Positions 1 through 12,700 of a stretch of 64,000 bases of DNA are shown here, piece by piece (the stretch's first letter is position 1; every line of letters starts with the position of its first letter). Source of the DNA: Membranipora membranacea. Lineage: Eukaryota; Bryozoa; Gymnolaemata; Cheilostomatida; Membraniporidae. The DNA lies in the NCBI GenBank assembly GCA_914767715.1, contig OU612071.1, positions 18,224,948-18,288,947 on the forward strand, read 5' to 3'. The notes below the pieces were generated by a model that saw only the letters and a list, made by a program, of their open reading frames with translations, was not told the DNA's origin and searched no databases. Made by a program: the position numbers and the translations under genes.

Positions 1-221
1 AAAAATTAGGCCTTCTCTCTCACACTTTATTCTGTAATCATATTAAAATATAAAATATATCACCGTTTATTACTTTTTACCAACACAGTGAAAGGAAGAA
101 AGCAAATTGTTACCCACTTCTTTTGCAATTACACTTTTTTTCAAACACAGTTACAACAAATTATGAGGACACAATGATGACAATTACACAGCATCCCAGT
201 GTTCAGATGTAGCCTTTTAAC
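1..221 (-). other. 3' untranslated region and poly(A) signal of the first BCL-2-like gene
   Basis: This is the stretch downstream of the stop codon of the minus-strand gene that ends at 222. An AATAAA hexamer reads on the minus strand at 26-31, about 190 bases past the stop, which fits a normal cleavage and polyadenylation site. I see no other coding sequence here. Confidence 0.5.
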
Positions 222-3200
222 TCAGGTAGCTGTGATATAGAACATGGCTAGTAGGCACGTTAGGGACGCCCCCACTCTTCTGATGACCTTCTGCTGTCTC
301 TCAGTCTCTCTCTCCTCTTCTTCTCTTCTCTCAATCTCCTCCAAGTGCCTCACTAACTCCTTCTGTGAATAAAGATTAAAATGAATTATCTATTCATGTT
401 ATTATTATTATTACTTAAATTTTATGTGTTTATAGTAGGCTTCACGGTTAACAGCAAGACCTATTTTCAAAGAGATGATTGGTGGGTTTGTGCGCTGAAG
501 CTGAGTTATAGTCTAATTGATCGGCAATCAACTTAAAGTCAACCTTTACTCTGGCCGGCCGTTGGGCGCGGGGCAAAAGTCTGGTGGGCTCAGACTAACT
601 CTGACTCAAAGAGAAAGGCTGCTCAAAGCCGCCTGAATAGATTCACCTGTAAAGGGATTCCCCATTTTGCATCATAATGAACACCTAATTGCAACAAAAC
701 TAGGGCAAGATAACTTTTGAACTAACCATAACTCAATTGGAAAGCAACTGCTGAGAATTTCAATTTCAAATAGTAGCTATTGCTATGTAGTTCTAATTTT
801 ACTGTATTTTAGCTGAATTTAATTGAGTTTTATCATATCAAAGAACCGTTGATAATTCTCTAAACACACGAGAAAAACTGCTGAGCTGATAATATCGGCA
901 AGTTGCTAGTGTGATTGTTTTATCTGTCGATGAGAGGATGATTCTATCCCTGTGACTCACCCAGCCACCTTTATTAGAGATCCACTTATTATAATGTTTA
1001 AAGAAGACTTGTTGACCCAGAAAGACCATATCTGATATCAGGGTCTCATCAACCTCCATAGCCATGATGCATAGTCTCACTACAGCTATCACCGTCTGCC
1101 AAAATGATGAGCGAGCAAAAAATAACAGTGAAGTGATTTTCGAAAAGAGCATCTGGTTGGTATAATGAGCATACCCAACCAACAGCATGATATTCATATA
1201 TTTGAAGGTGAAAAGTTTTAGCAACCTAACTCAAAGGTTTGACAGAAGTAGTGCTATGATCTCTGACTTGTCTTTAAAGTCGGTTAAAATCCCAAGGTCT
1301 ATCTCCGACTGGAAACTGAGAAATGAGGTGTTTTAAGAGGGAAGCCACATTATTTGCATGCAAGCGGGAGCACACCTGAAGCACCGATAGAACCCAGTTT
1401 TTAGTCGTCTGCCGCAGATTTAAAACACAGCACCTCCGAACATTTGTGTGTTGGAGGGCACTCACCCTTATCATCTGAGCTACCTCCTACTTTTTCACCC
1501 ATCGAAGTAAGAATACTATAATTACCATAATGACAATCTCCCAGGTTTTCCCACTGTTGTAAATTCTAAACAAGGAGCGCATCATAGACCAGAATTGTTT
1601 GTTTCTGGCGTACTCCTCACTCCTCAGGTCTATTCTCTCTGTGCAGACCGTCAATCTATAGTGATGGTCCTTATTTGTCTCATACATTCGACCTAGTAAG
1701 ATAATAAAACTGAACTTGTTACAATGTAACCACAATGCAACAGAAAACTGGTGTTCAAACACATATCAGATCAAATTGATATATAATATATCTCGCATCA
1801 TCATTGCACTATGGTCAGCAGTGTAGTTGTCATCATCTAATCGAGTGGGCTTTGATACAGGTTACAGCATGACCAAAGGGCGCAGCGCCAAAGGGTGGGT
1901 CAGGGAGCGGGAATTTAAATGTATCAGAAAACAATAATCTAAACAGTGAGGAAGTTGCTACACTCTTGACTAACAACTGAACTAGAGTCTGTGCCCCATA
2001 GGCACTGGTGGACAGAGCAGAGGAAATCATCAAGGTTCTTTGAGACCATGCACCCATGGATAAAAAAATTAAATCCCCTTTTTCACAATAATAATTTTAA
2101 CAACCTGTCAAACCAAGCATTTTTTCATAGTGACTTCTGTTATAAGTGTGTACCAAGAAGAACAAGAACACCTTCCTGAAAATTTATCCGCCAGTAGTTA
2201 GAGTAATTAAATCCATTTATAACCTACCGAGAGATCGCATAGTTTTCTGTGACTCAGTCGGTTCTTCAGGCAGCTCCCAGAATAATCTCTTGAGTGTCTC
2301 ATACTGAGTTACGTCATAACCAGCCACTGTTAATCTGGTGGGACAAAGGATATTATGTATATCACGTTATAAAATTTGTAAAAGGCTGATATCACCTTAG
2401 TCGTAGTTTGAACCTGATTTCAAAGGCCTGGTGAGGGAAGGGAACTGTGCGTCAGTTCAAGTAAACAAAAGAGGTCATCTTTAACAATATAAGTATCCGA
2501 TTCATAAACCATGAAACAAGAGAATATAAGATTATTTCCAGATTGCACTCATTTCGAGTTTCTCCCCAGCCGAAACAGTAGAGTCTCACTGGGAGAGAAG
2601 CGTCTCATAATTCAGGCAAATTAGATTATAAAAGTTTAACCAAAAGCATCCTTTATTGAACATGACTGCTATTATAAAATTACCTTAGCCAGTAGTAACT
2701 GCTTAGCTACTTACCCACTTGCTAGACATACCCAGAGGATGATAGATATAGGTACAGATTATGTTACTCACAAAAGAAAAAAGTTAGTTAAGAAGAAGTC
2801 TACCTAACTGTGTAAAAAACTCTGCACCCTCCCATCTTGCTCACCATTGCGCATCTACCTTGAATTACCCACCTAAACTGAAGATAGTGTAACAGTATTT
2901 GTCTTGTGGTAACACAATCCTCATTCCAGTTGGCCATTTTCTGTTCGTAACAAGGACTCCATGAGTCAAGCTGCGACTCTGTCACGCATACACTCTTCTC
3001 TTGGCCCGGATCTAGCGGTAGCTCTGAGATTTCAGTGCTTTTAGTTTCAAGAGACTCAAATTCCCTATCGGTATCAGTATCATCGTCACAGCTCGGTTTT
3101 ATTTCCAGTATTTTAGATAGATTTTTGTTGCAGCCTGTTTCTCTTGCGGCTGACTTGTTTTGTGCACTGCTGTTGATTTGACCTTGACACTTCAAGACCC

Positions 3201-3528
3201 TGACCTTTTGATCTTGGCAAAGTTCTGATGAAGTGCTACAGACACATTCCAAAGATGCAGCGCTTAGCTGTGGCTTTTGTAGCAATGTGCATGAAGATCT
3301 TGAGCCTTCTGGCTTTGCGTCGTGGTATAGCTTTTTGACTCTCGCTTTGAGCTGGTCGCTGTCCATCTCCTGCAAAGTTTTCCCCTCACATTTCAACTCT
3401 GTTTGGTCTTTGAGTCTCCGCTCACATTTCAACTCTGTCGGCTCTTTGTGTTTTTGCTCACATTCTACCTCTGTTGTTGGTGGCTCTTTGAGTTTATGAG
3501 GGGATGTTTTACCACGCTTTGAACGCAT
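222..3528 (-). CDS. BCL2-like: BCL-2 family protein A, long N-terminal extension, 383 aa, 5 exons
   Basis: Exons on the minus strand: 3528-2873, 2334-2228, 1638-1526, 1095-961 and 362-222. All junctions are GT-AG and phases agree. The first 205 residues are hydrophilic and probably disordered, with a short repeat of the type TELKCE. A BH4-like helix follows near residues 206-224 (TRQILLHYLQFRL). A BH1-like segment lies around W287 (SGKTWEIVIM, then TVIAVV across an intron). BH2 is KWISNKGGW at about 329-337. The last exon encodes a charged helix and a hydrophobic tail (about 365-382), as expected for a tail-anchored mitochondrial or ER protein. The BH3 region is poorly conserved (LERID instead of LxxxGD). 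The family controls outer mitochondrial membrane permeability; whether this member is pro- or anti-death cannot be told. The ATG at 3528 is the first in the open frame, but an upstream coding exon cannot be excluded. Confidence 0.85.
553..597 (+). repeat. Dispersed GC-rich repeat, copy 1
   Basis: A block beginning GGCCGTTGGGCGCGGGGC and followed by AAAAGTCTGG and a GGGCTCAGACT end. A close copy is at 35301-35349 and a reverse-orientation relative at 43738-43784. It lies in the last intron of BCL-2 gene A and is far more GC-rich than its surroundings, so it probably belongs to a small mobile element whose limits I could not fix. Confidence 0.45.
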
Positions 3529-4115
3529 ATTTCTCCTGATGATAACTCTCTCTATCTCTGCTTGCTGTTTTATTTTTTACATCTTATGTGCATCCTTGCA
3601 GATATCCTTATCACTCACATAGTCATACAAAGGCTAGTCCAGCTAGCAGAATCGTTTGTATACGCTGCCGACAGCATGTTGTCAGCATGGTCCTCTCACT
3701 GGTGGAGATTGTTAGAAGTAATGTTGGTAACGCAATGTCGTTTCTAGACTCCACAATTTACTCACAATACACCCTAGAAGAGTAAAGTAGTATCACACAG
3801 GCTTGATAAAGCCAAATTCAAGCTTAGCTAACCCTTACTTGGCCACTTTACTTGATTTAGGCTTCCCCATTAGCTTGTCAAAATTTAGTGTCACGTCAAA
3901 ACTAATAAAAACTAAAAACTTATAATTAATTTAATCAATTAGAGTAATACCGAAGATAATCATGATGTATTGCGATGTTTATATTTTGTTTATTTTGAAA
4001 CAGTTGAAACAATATCACCTCAATCTTATATTTGAAGTTGCACACCTTTTAAAACCAGGAAGAATGGTAAAACATGTGACCAGACTGCAGACCAATCAAG
4101 ATCAAAGATATGGTT
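3529..4115. other. Intergenic spacer between BCL-2 gene A and the death-fold gene
   Basis: About 590 bases with no convincing ORF. It should contain the promoter of gene A and the 3' end of the next gene, whose probable AATAAA reads on the minus strand at 3989-3994. A copy of a dispersed repeat (ACCCTAGAAGAGTAAAGTAG) starts near 3772; relatives are near 11114, 28207, 54585 and 55573. Confidence 0.4.
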
Positions 4116-6070
4116 TTAAAAAATCAAATGAAGCGACTCAAAAATAATGTTCCATCCAATGATCATTCGATCAAGCATTGTCTCTACACTAGTATCCTGT
4201 ACTAGACGGCCCCCGACTTCAAATGTAAGATCTGAGTCTATATTTGCACCCAGAGCTCGGGCTATTAGCCTCAGATCATCCCCAGGCATAGTTGAGGTCA
4301 GGAACTCCACCATAAGCATTAATAACCCCAGGATTTCTCGAGATTCAGATAAAAACCGACGGGCTGAAAAACAAAAGATTAAATTATAAATGATTGCGGC
4401 TGCATCAAAACTTTGATATTAATGTATGCAATTTAATTTTATCCAACTCGATTAAATTTTAACAAATGCCACGGGTTTGCAGAGTCGTATTGATGGTAAA
4501 AACCATTGAACATTTCGCATAATGGTATAGTAAATGTGTCTATTGCGACAATTAAAAAATCCCCTTCTCAGTCTTGAAACTTGAACCGAAATACTAACTT
4601 TGGGGTAAAGCTAGAGAAGTAAGGTCTGTGCTCTGTGAGTATGGATTTCACATCTCCTTTTACCTGTATTGCTAATGTTTCTTTCCCCTTGATTAGGCCT
4701 AGATGTAATACTGTCCAAACTAGCATCAGTTTCTACATTAGCTCGGGCTTGTGTTGGGGCCAGCTCTGTATAGCCCCTAATTGGTTCCGATATCTGCTGT
4801 ATTGTCTGCAAAGGTGTCTCTACCTCCTCCACAGCTGGCTGATTTGGATTTGGTAGCTGCACTACAACAACATCTGGTCTCTCCTCAGAGGCAGAGCCTT
4901 GCAGCTCACCGGTAACATCAGCTTGGTGGACTTCAATACTCTCTATATGTGGTCTTATTGGTTCTCCGCCCCTTCTAGCTGTCCTAAGGGGCCTAACTGT
5001 ATGTCCACCATTTCCTACACTCTCATTTGGTTGGATGATAGCTCGGATATTTGGTGTGAGTTGCTGCTCAGCTGCTTGATGGAGGTGGGTTTGTTGGATT
5101 GTGATTTCTCCTGGCTGTAGTAGTTGATAAGTTTGCAGAATCTGCTGTCTCAAGCTCTCTTCACTCCCGCTATTGCGGGAGTTTCTCACAAATGCATCAT
5201 TGATGAACCCCACCTGTTGTTGTTCTGAGACTTCAAGACTCATCCTATCTGTTGAGTTTGTTCCTGGAGGCAAACTGGCAACTGATGTTGGTGATGTAGA
5301 ATATGACCCATCGTTTGATTGGTCACCACTGACCTCCTGACCCTGTGACCTATATCCACTGTCAGCTGACGACCTTTCTCTGCTTCCTGTTGTTATGCTG
5401 TGGCTTTCCTCCTGGGTGCTCGCCGTTGCGTTTGCTGTGCTGAGTGTTGTTCTTGCTGATAACATGGTAACATTGCTGGCTGGTGCTGTGCTTACTGCGT
5501 CCAGGTTGGTTGAGGAAAGAATTCTTAGAATGTTGCGTGTCGGCGCTAGTCGGTATCGTAAAACTGTGAGTCTATCGTATATCTCTGGTATAAGGGATAT
5601 ATCGTACCCACACATGTAAAGCCTGAAAGATATCAAAACAGTTTATATATAGATTGTCTCCGTCCTTTTTGCCATTGTTCAATTTGATACAAATTTTCCT
5701 GGTAAGAGCTCAGTTGTTACCCAATTATTTGCTTACATATATACAAAGCTCCCCAGTCCCCTTACCTAACCAACCTGTTAGCTCTGATCTGATTGGCTCT
5801 TTGGTGGTGGGAATGTGAGCCAATGCCAGGTATTGACAACCCTTACCTGAGTAAGGGGTTTCAATTGACAAGCTACATTCCTCTTTTAATTTGACCATTC
5901 CAAAGCCATGACCGATTCAACCTTAATAAACCAAAACACTTTAGTCTCGGATTGTTGGATGCTCGCTGTAAACCATTTATCTTCCAACTATTTACTAGAT
6001 TTCGGTATAAAAGCTGCTCTTACTTGAACAAAACAAGGTTGCCAAGTGCATCTCTCAGTGCCGGATCCAT
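4116..6070 (-). CDS. Unrecognised protein with possible death-fold C-terminus, 417 aa, 3 exons
   Basis: Exons on the minus strand: 6070-6024, 5622-4664 and 4363-4116, GT-AG with matching phases. The start is MDPALRDALG, followed by a predicted helical stretch to about residue 50. Residues about 55-330 are rich in Ser, Thr, Gln and Pro and look disordered (for example GYRSQGQ and TYQLLQPG). The last exon encodes about 80 mostly helical residues containing DDLRLIARALG and, further on, SVETMLDRMIIGW. The LxxLARxLG...mLxxW pattern is that of death domains, but I assign it by eye only. The gene sits between two BCL-2 genes on the same strand, which makes an apoptosis adaptor plausible but unproven. 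A poly(A) signal lies near 3989. I do not recognise a specific orthologue. Confidence 0.7.
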
Positions 6071-6707
6071 TTTCCTTTGATTTGTTTTCTGTATTCTTTA
6101 TAGTCTCTCTATTTTTGCCTCAAACTTATATCTTGATACCTCTTCTTCTTCCTGCCAAGCTGAAATGTGCAGAACAACATTACCATCAAATAAACAGCTC
6201 AATGCCATGACAAATCACCCAGGCCTAGGCACCTGTATTTACACCAGCTACTAGTGTTATGCTGCCTGAAGCCAGTGTGTACACTTATTTGTTGTATACA
6301 CTGGTGCTCAAGCCGGGGGGGGAAGTATTTTGGCCGAGTAAGTGTTAATCAAAACCTTATTGCCCTCAAGGATGGAAATAATCATGGATATAAATTCAGC
6401 CAATATGGTTCAATTCAGGGGTTGTAATATTACCTAATTCTTGGATTTCCGATGATTAAGTTATTGAAAATGTAACAAAATATAATTATTTACATGCTAA
6501 TATTTAGCGATCGTCGATCAGCAAATTTGCGAAGAATGACAACTCAAATTCGGTTGATTTCACGCGTTAAAGCATAACCCAATTTCAACTGTCATTGCAA
6601 AAGTTGCAAATTTAACAAAATCTAATTATTTACGAAATAGCAAAAGCTTTTAACTTAAAATCCAATAATGATATTGATCATGTAGGGTACCTTACCTCTT
6701 TAAATGT
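6071..6707. other. Intergenic spacer between the death-fold gene and BCL-2 gene B
   Basis: About 640 AT-rich bases with no ORF of interest. It must carry the 5' region of the 417-aa gene and the 3' untranslated region of BCL-2 gene B. Short duplicated words are visible (AAATTTAACAAAATCTAATTATTTAC resembles the stretch near 6470) but no clear element. Confidence 0.35.
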
Positions 6708-9215
6708 TTACTTTCTGTCACAACCCCTGAGTAGATCTAGTATATACAGCCCTGTGACAGCGATACAGCCCACTAGTAGAGCCGTCTTCAGTATTCTCTT
6801 AACTTCGTCGTGTTCTCCATCAGCCTCTCTCTGTAGTTTGTTCACCAGACGCGCAGGCTGTCGTTTCGTCGCGTAATGCTGCCGGTAACCAGCCTATTAA
6901 CAGAAGAGATTCAGGTTTTCATTTTTTTGCATTCACGTACAGCCTATGGCACAGGGTTATGGCATTTACAGGGTTATGGCATCACAGGGTTATGGCATGT
7001 TACCATAGGCTACCAGATTGGCGTGTCTGTTATATTACTACATTCAGTTACATCAGCCCTTACACCCTTACCAATCCTTCTGGCTAGCCCACAATCATGA
7101 CCAGTTTATCTACTTACTCTTTATACTAATGTATGTCCATTTCACCTACCCCTGCGATGCAGCAACGCCAAATACGGCAACACAGATCATGAAATAACTT
7201 CATCTGCGTACATGATCAAGAAATAGCTAACCAATACTCTCGCTAGTTTCATGATCAGTGTAATAGATTGAAGTGCAGAAGTAAGTGTGGCTCGTTGTTG
7301 TGATCCAAAATAGCCTGATTAAAGACACCAATCATTACTCATATATATCTATGTATTAAGGCACATAAAACTCCATAATCTCACCCATCCGCCGTGTTCA
7401 GCTATCCAACAGTCAACATGCCTCTGAAAATAGTCTATGGTCCAGTCTACTATCTCTCCCGCTCTCTCGTAACAGCCATTATCTGCAGCCTTCTCCACCA
7501 GTAAGCCGACGTATGTCAGAACAGAAGTTATACGTCCCCAAGATATCGAACCTGATCGCAAATGAAAAAAAATGATTGATAAGCAAAGAAGGGTGGATAC
7601 AAAATTGGAAATTCTGCCCGCAGTAGAAGTGCTCAGTACAAGAGTACCACATTAGATGATTCACTAGACAGGAAGTTCGCCATTCCATGCAGGCGTGTAA
7701 CAGTGAAATCTATCTTTAGCTAACATTTACTTACTCATTGCTTCATTAAAACTCCCAACTGGAGAATGGTGCTAGTGATCACTAATATCCCCCAAACAAA
7801 CCAAACTAGTTTGGGTCGACTAAATGAGCCATTATGGGAGGCGCAGTTAAAATATTAAGATTATTATAGTCATTCAGCCTGCATACCTTCGTCAAATGTG
7901 TTGGAAATAAGGTTATTGATGACAGGTGGTCCCCAGTTTTCCTCTTCTGATGGTGTAGCTAAGGCTAGGTTAGCATTGGGCATCATACGAGCTATACTCT
8001 GACCTGTCATAATATATACGTATCATATACGTACACGACATTCATACAGATGTATACACTAATATAATGTTTGTATATACACAATATAAAATGATGTGAC
8101 AAACATACATACACAATGTATCCATATGCGATCCTAGCATACCAAACTATTCCCATGATGCATTTTTTGTGAAATTTTGAATTGACAAAAGTTAGTGGAA
8201 TATCCCATGATGCAACTCTTGGCAGTATTGTATCAGTTTTAATTTTGGGGCCTATCTAATGTGAAAGCAAGCTGAGCAATATTATGGAAGAGTTTACCTA
8301 TTATATCACATTGCTGGCACATGTTTCTGATAATACCAAAACTTCATCAACATGGGATGTCAAGCACTTACCAAGACTCCTGAATGCTATGAGGTCAAGG
8401 TTATGAGTAGGGGGAGTTCTGTCGATACGCTCCTGTAAGCCTGGTATCTGTACAACATACTGACAGTTATTCCTTCTCTTGCACCTACAGAATCAATATA
8501 ATTAATGAATTAGTGATGTTGGGAGTGGCCATAGCTCAATGGGTGTGGCGTGGGTACGTGAAAAGCTAGGGCTTGGGTTTGATTGAGAACGGATGATGGG
8601 TATAGGGTGGTGTCAGAAAGGGCATCTGACCACAATTGCTCCCGTGCTACACCAGTACCAAGTTTGTTGACCCACTGGAAAAACCCCACTCTTGGTTTCT
8701 CATAGGGTATCACACGTATAAACTATCCGTGAGTTATTCATTTGTGGAGTCATTGGCAATAATAGTATCAACAAAAACATTTACAGGGTGGCCCTATATT
8801 GATATGGCCTTCACTCTTATCAGGTTGTCTCCGTCTAAATTTAATGATTGTGTTAGTGGTAATGTTAGGTTCAGCTCAAAACAAAATCTCAACTGGTGAC
8901 AGCATAATTTTGGACAACGCCTATATCAAATTTATATGCATTGGTACTGCAAAATAGTTTGAAGGGTACTTACAAAGCCCTGATGAAGTCGCAAAGTATA
9001 GCCTCAGTGCTCACAGTCACCTTCTCTACACAAACCCTTCTATCATCACAAGTATTAGCCTGTGGACTAGTGCAAGGTGGACTGCTCACAGGCGCCCCCT
9101 CTTCACATTCTATCCTTTCATCACAGGCGTTCGTAGCCTGTGGACTTTTGCAGGATGGGTACGGGGCGTCACTTGCGCCGCTCTCTGAGTTGTCCGTTTG
9201 TTCTATAAGTACCAT
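6708..9215 (-). CDS. BCL2-like: BCL-2 family protein B, canonical BH1/BH2, 262 aa, 5 exons
   Basis: Exons on the minus strand: 9215-8974, 8484-8372, 8003-7887, 7551-7385 and 6857-6708; every junction is GT-AG with agreeing phase. This is the clearest BCL-2 member here. BH1 is SISWGRITSVLTYVG (W at about 162) and BH2 is CWIAEHGGW (about 205-213). The W-to-GGW spacing is 52 residues, the same as my count for human BCL-2. A BH4-like helix, EAILCDFIRALCKRRN, spans the first intron. A BH3-like stretch (FRSLGQSIARM) is weak. The last exon gives a hydrophobic tail at about 237-252 (ALLVGCIAVTGLYIL) ending in basic residues. The first 70 residues hold two cysteine-rich repeats of the form CxSPQA...CD.R..C. 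The likely role is regulation of apoptosis at the outer mitochondrial or ER membrane. Confidence 0.92.
8522..8725 (+). mobile_element. tRNA-headed SINE, copy 1
   Basis: A tRNA-like head carries an A box (TAGCTCAATGG) and a degenerate B box (GGGTTTGATTG). It is followed by a conserved core, GTGTCAGAAAGGGCATCTGA, and by GTTGACCCACTGG downstream. The same order of blocks recurs at 59585-59785. Cores of the AGGAAGGGCATC type are known from tRNA-derived SINEs of several animal groups. It lies in the first intron of BCL-2 gene B, opposite in strand to the gene. Confidence 0.6.
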
Positions 9216-9716
9216 CTTGTAACTCTTTTTTCATATTTTTCTGATGATTCAGTCATACCATCTCGCCGACCCGCAGCACATGGTAACACTAGTAGTAGTA
9301 GTTCTAACTACACACTACTTCCTGTCACACGTCATCGCTGTGAGAGAAAATCAGAAATAATCCATTGTTGAAATAGTTTGGAGTGTTGTGACTTGTCTTC
9401 TCTTTATGTAAGGAGAATTGGCATAACTTCCACATTTCGGCCTAGATGTTGTACTCTATTATTCCTGGAAATTTATATTTCCATATGATTTTCATGAGCA
9501 CTCTACCTAGAATATTGTCACTGCTTTAAAGGCACAATCCTCTTAATAATGTTGAATCCCTTTCCATGATAGATTGAATTACACTCTAGTGCCAGCAGTA
9601 TCATAGTCACTATAACATAAGAGAGTTATGAAGGGGTTCACAGCTTTTCAGTGATTAAATGATACCTCACTTTAGAGTAACACTGAAACCTCCACCCTAC
9701 TTAAGTCATACTCACA
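9216..9716. other. Intergenic spacer between BCL-2 genes B and C
   Basis: Five hundred bases containing the presumed promoter of gene B and the 3' untranslated region of gene C. No ORF, RNA gene or repeat that I can support. Confidence 0.35.
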
Positions 9717-12700
9717 TTACAACCTCCACCCACAAGAGCACTTTGCGTTACCGAACCCTTTCCGTAAAACAGTCAAACAGACGATACCAGCGACGCCACA
9801 ACCAGCCATACGCTTAAACTCGTCACTGGTAAAGTAGTCTGAGAATGTCACCTTCTCTTTAGGGTAGTAGTCCAGGAATGCGTTCTAAAATTAATAATGG
9901 AATATCAGCTCTCTTTCTCCATGGGTACAATCAATAATTTTATACTATTTATGCAATTCACCATTTCATTTGTACCAAGTGACATCAAACAGCACTGTAA
10001 CTCCGGAATCAGATAATTCGCCAGATAGAGAGGATAACCTCACAAAAAATTCTAATCACCTCAGAAATTACTTTTACATGCAATAAAACCTGTTGGTGGT
10101 AGCATGTGTTTGGTCAATTTGTAGACTTCAAAATTATTGTCTGTCGCAAAAATGAGCCAATTAATAATAAAAACGTCCTGAGTTGCTTCTCCTTTGCAGG
10201 CCAAGAAACACTGCCGTTGAATACTTTAAAATATAATATACATATACAAACACAATGTAATATAAAAATACAACTATACATACCCATCCACCCTGTGTGC
10301 TGATCCAGTCGTCCTGGTTTCTAGCCATATATCTGGTCAGCCAGTTAATGAGGTTATATATACTTGTGTTATTCTGCTGACTAGCTGCCTTTATAACCAG
10401 ACGTGACGTCACGCTAATCGCTCGCATGATCTGAATATTATAAAGACGTTGTTTTCAGAGTAACATGAATTAATATCGGACTTTGCTATGGTAAAGAATT
10501 CTAGATGGGCATGGTTTCTAAATCATCAGAGTTATTATGGAGGTCAGGCAGCGATCTGAAAAATAATGGTCTTGCTGGTGGAAGACCGAAAAGGTAGGAT
10601 TCTTGCTGACTGAGAATTGGCCTCAAAATCAACTAGAAATCTTAATACATAAACAAAATATACGCTGATTATTATACTTAAAGAACCCTCGACCATTAGC
10701 AGGCTACTCAATTCTCACACCAGACCATACTTGGTATAGTTTACCTCCTATTCGCACTCTTATTGTTCAATATGGCCTGCAGATCAAGTTGAAAACATAT
10801 CGCCTACATTATATTTGCTACCATTCTACCGGCGAACCACTGTTGGTTAGAAGGGGTGCAACCCTTAAGCTCAGGCTTATTGATAATACTTGATCTAGAA
10901 ATGCTAGCTGCCACCTCATCTCACCTTGTTCCACTTGTCATTCTGACTGTCACCTCCTCTGAATATATTCTCTATAATAGTATTAAATCTCTGCTGAGCG
11001 AAGTCACCTGTCAGTACGAAGGAGTCGGCAGTGCTTGTCAGGTACTTCCTACCTTTCTCACTCTGCTCGTATTCCAGGCCTGTCAAAAATCAGTAACAGA
11101 CGCTGACACATACACTCGAGGAGTAAAGGAGTAAAGTATTCGCAGCAGGAAAAGTTTGCTAAGATCAAAGTGTAACTGCCAATGGCCGATGAGTGCCAGT
11201 TCAGTTTGGCAGCTCGCTTCACACCCAAGTTCAGGAGGTCTTCTATGGCCTCACCTCTAGGATGCATTCTAGTTTTCTAGGATGTATCACACTCTCAGTA
11301 CGAGGACTCCGGGCAACTTGTGTCCCTCTTTAGGGGCAGCCCAACCAATGTTTTGTCATAAACAGGGATAGATAATATCACTCACCTTTGCCTTGTCACG
11401 CGGCCACAGATTTTGGGTGGACACGTGATATGGCTTCACTCACCCCCTTTACTTTATATAAGCTCCTGCTTTTGCTAGCTAAAGTTAATGCAATGTGAAA
11501 TTCAGTTGCCCCACAGCAGATACTGACAGCAATATTGTTATACGTGTCGGTTAGATACTAGACAAATTAAAGGACTTGTTTATCTCCCCACGTACCAATA
11601 TCTCAGAAATGTTCAACATTGAGGTTTTGTGCAATGTCGGGTGTACACACTGAATCAAATTCTTCTCATTGAACGGAAATAGTATCACAATATCCTACAG
11701 TAATAAAACTCAGCACACAACTGCAATGGATTTGATTGGCTGTCCCTACTAGCATGAATAGTACAGTAATAAAATGCCTTCAGCTTCGATGATTTGGGCT
11801 ATCTTAGAATGCTACTAGAGACTGGTTTTTTTGCGAGCCCATTGTTGGCCAAAAGAAAGCTAATGATGCTTTTGTAGATATGGAATTCAATGAGCATATA
11901 GTATCTTTGCCTTTTCCGCTGACAGTACGTTATCACCTAAGGTAGGTAACATCTGAGACTAATGTAGTAATATAGTCTGATCACCTACCGATTTGTTTGA
12001 GTTTTCTCATACTGCCGCTTGTTGTGATTGGCTCTTTTATAACCTCAAGTAAACGCTTCTGCTCACCACAGTATCCATTTGCTTCAAGACTGCAATGTAT
12101 GTAACAAAATGAACATATAATGAATATATGAAAATATATAAAATAAATACCAACAGTAGAGAACAACTTTGTTGTGCATAAGTCGGATAAGTCGGAACTA
12201 GGCAACATATCAGGATTTTCAGCCTGAAGTGTGAGATCAAAAACAAATAATGTTAAAATAGCACTAGCGGCCGTGTCCAGGTCTGTGCTGACAGCTCAGA
12301 AATGGATTAATCTTCACTTGTAGCTTCCAGCGAAGCGGGAAGGAGTTACCGGAAAGCTTAAACTTCGCATAGTATTACCACCAATCAATCAGCTTTGGCA
12401 TCCGATTCAATACGATCAAGACTCGTAAAGCATATCAAGCTCATCGAAAGGTTTTCTTTCCCAAATCATTCAAATCAATTCACTCAATGCAACTTATATG
12501 ATCGTCTTAGTGATTGATATGGGAATGCATTGGCATGTTCGCAAAGCAAGGGTTACGACTGAGCCAATCAGAAGCAATGATTTGGGCCGGAAGCCTCACT
12601 ATTTCTTTGTGAAAGTTCCCCTCCCCCGTTATGAATTTTACAGCAGTCAAAATAATGTTTTAAAAACAGGGCCATAGAAAAAATGGTAGGGGGGCAAAAG

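Noticed and set aside
1096-1224. N-terminal part of the 838-1224 minus ORF as coding
   Set aside because: It is the polypyrimidine tract and acceptor before exon 1095-961; including it would make the BH1-BH2 distance about 10 residues too long.
1274-1474. Minus-strand ORF with a BCL-2-like look (LRQTTKNWVLSVLQ...)
   Set aside because: It has no usable donor in frame and falls in the intron between the good exons 1638-1526 and 1095-961, which join in phase and give the expected BH1-to-BH2 spacing.
11058-11267. Minus-strand ORF of 69 aa
   Set aside because: It overlaps a BCL-2 gene C exon edge and the U2-headed SINE; no independent coding signal.
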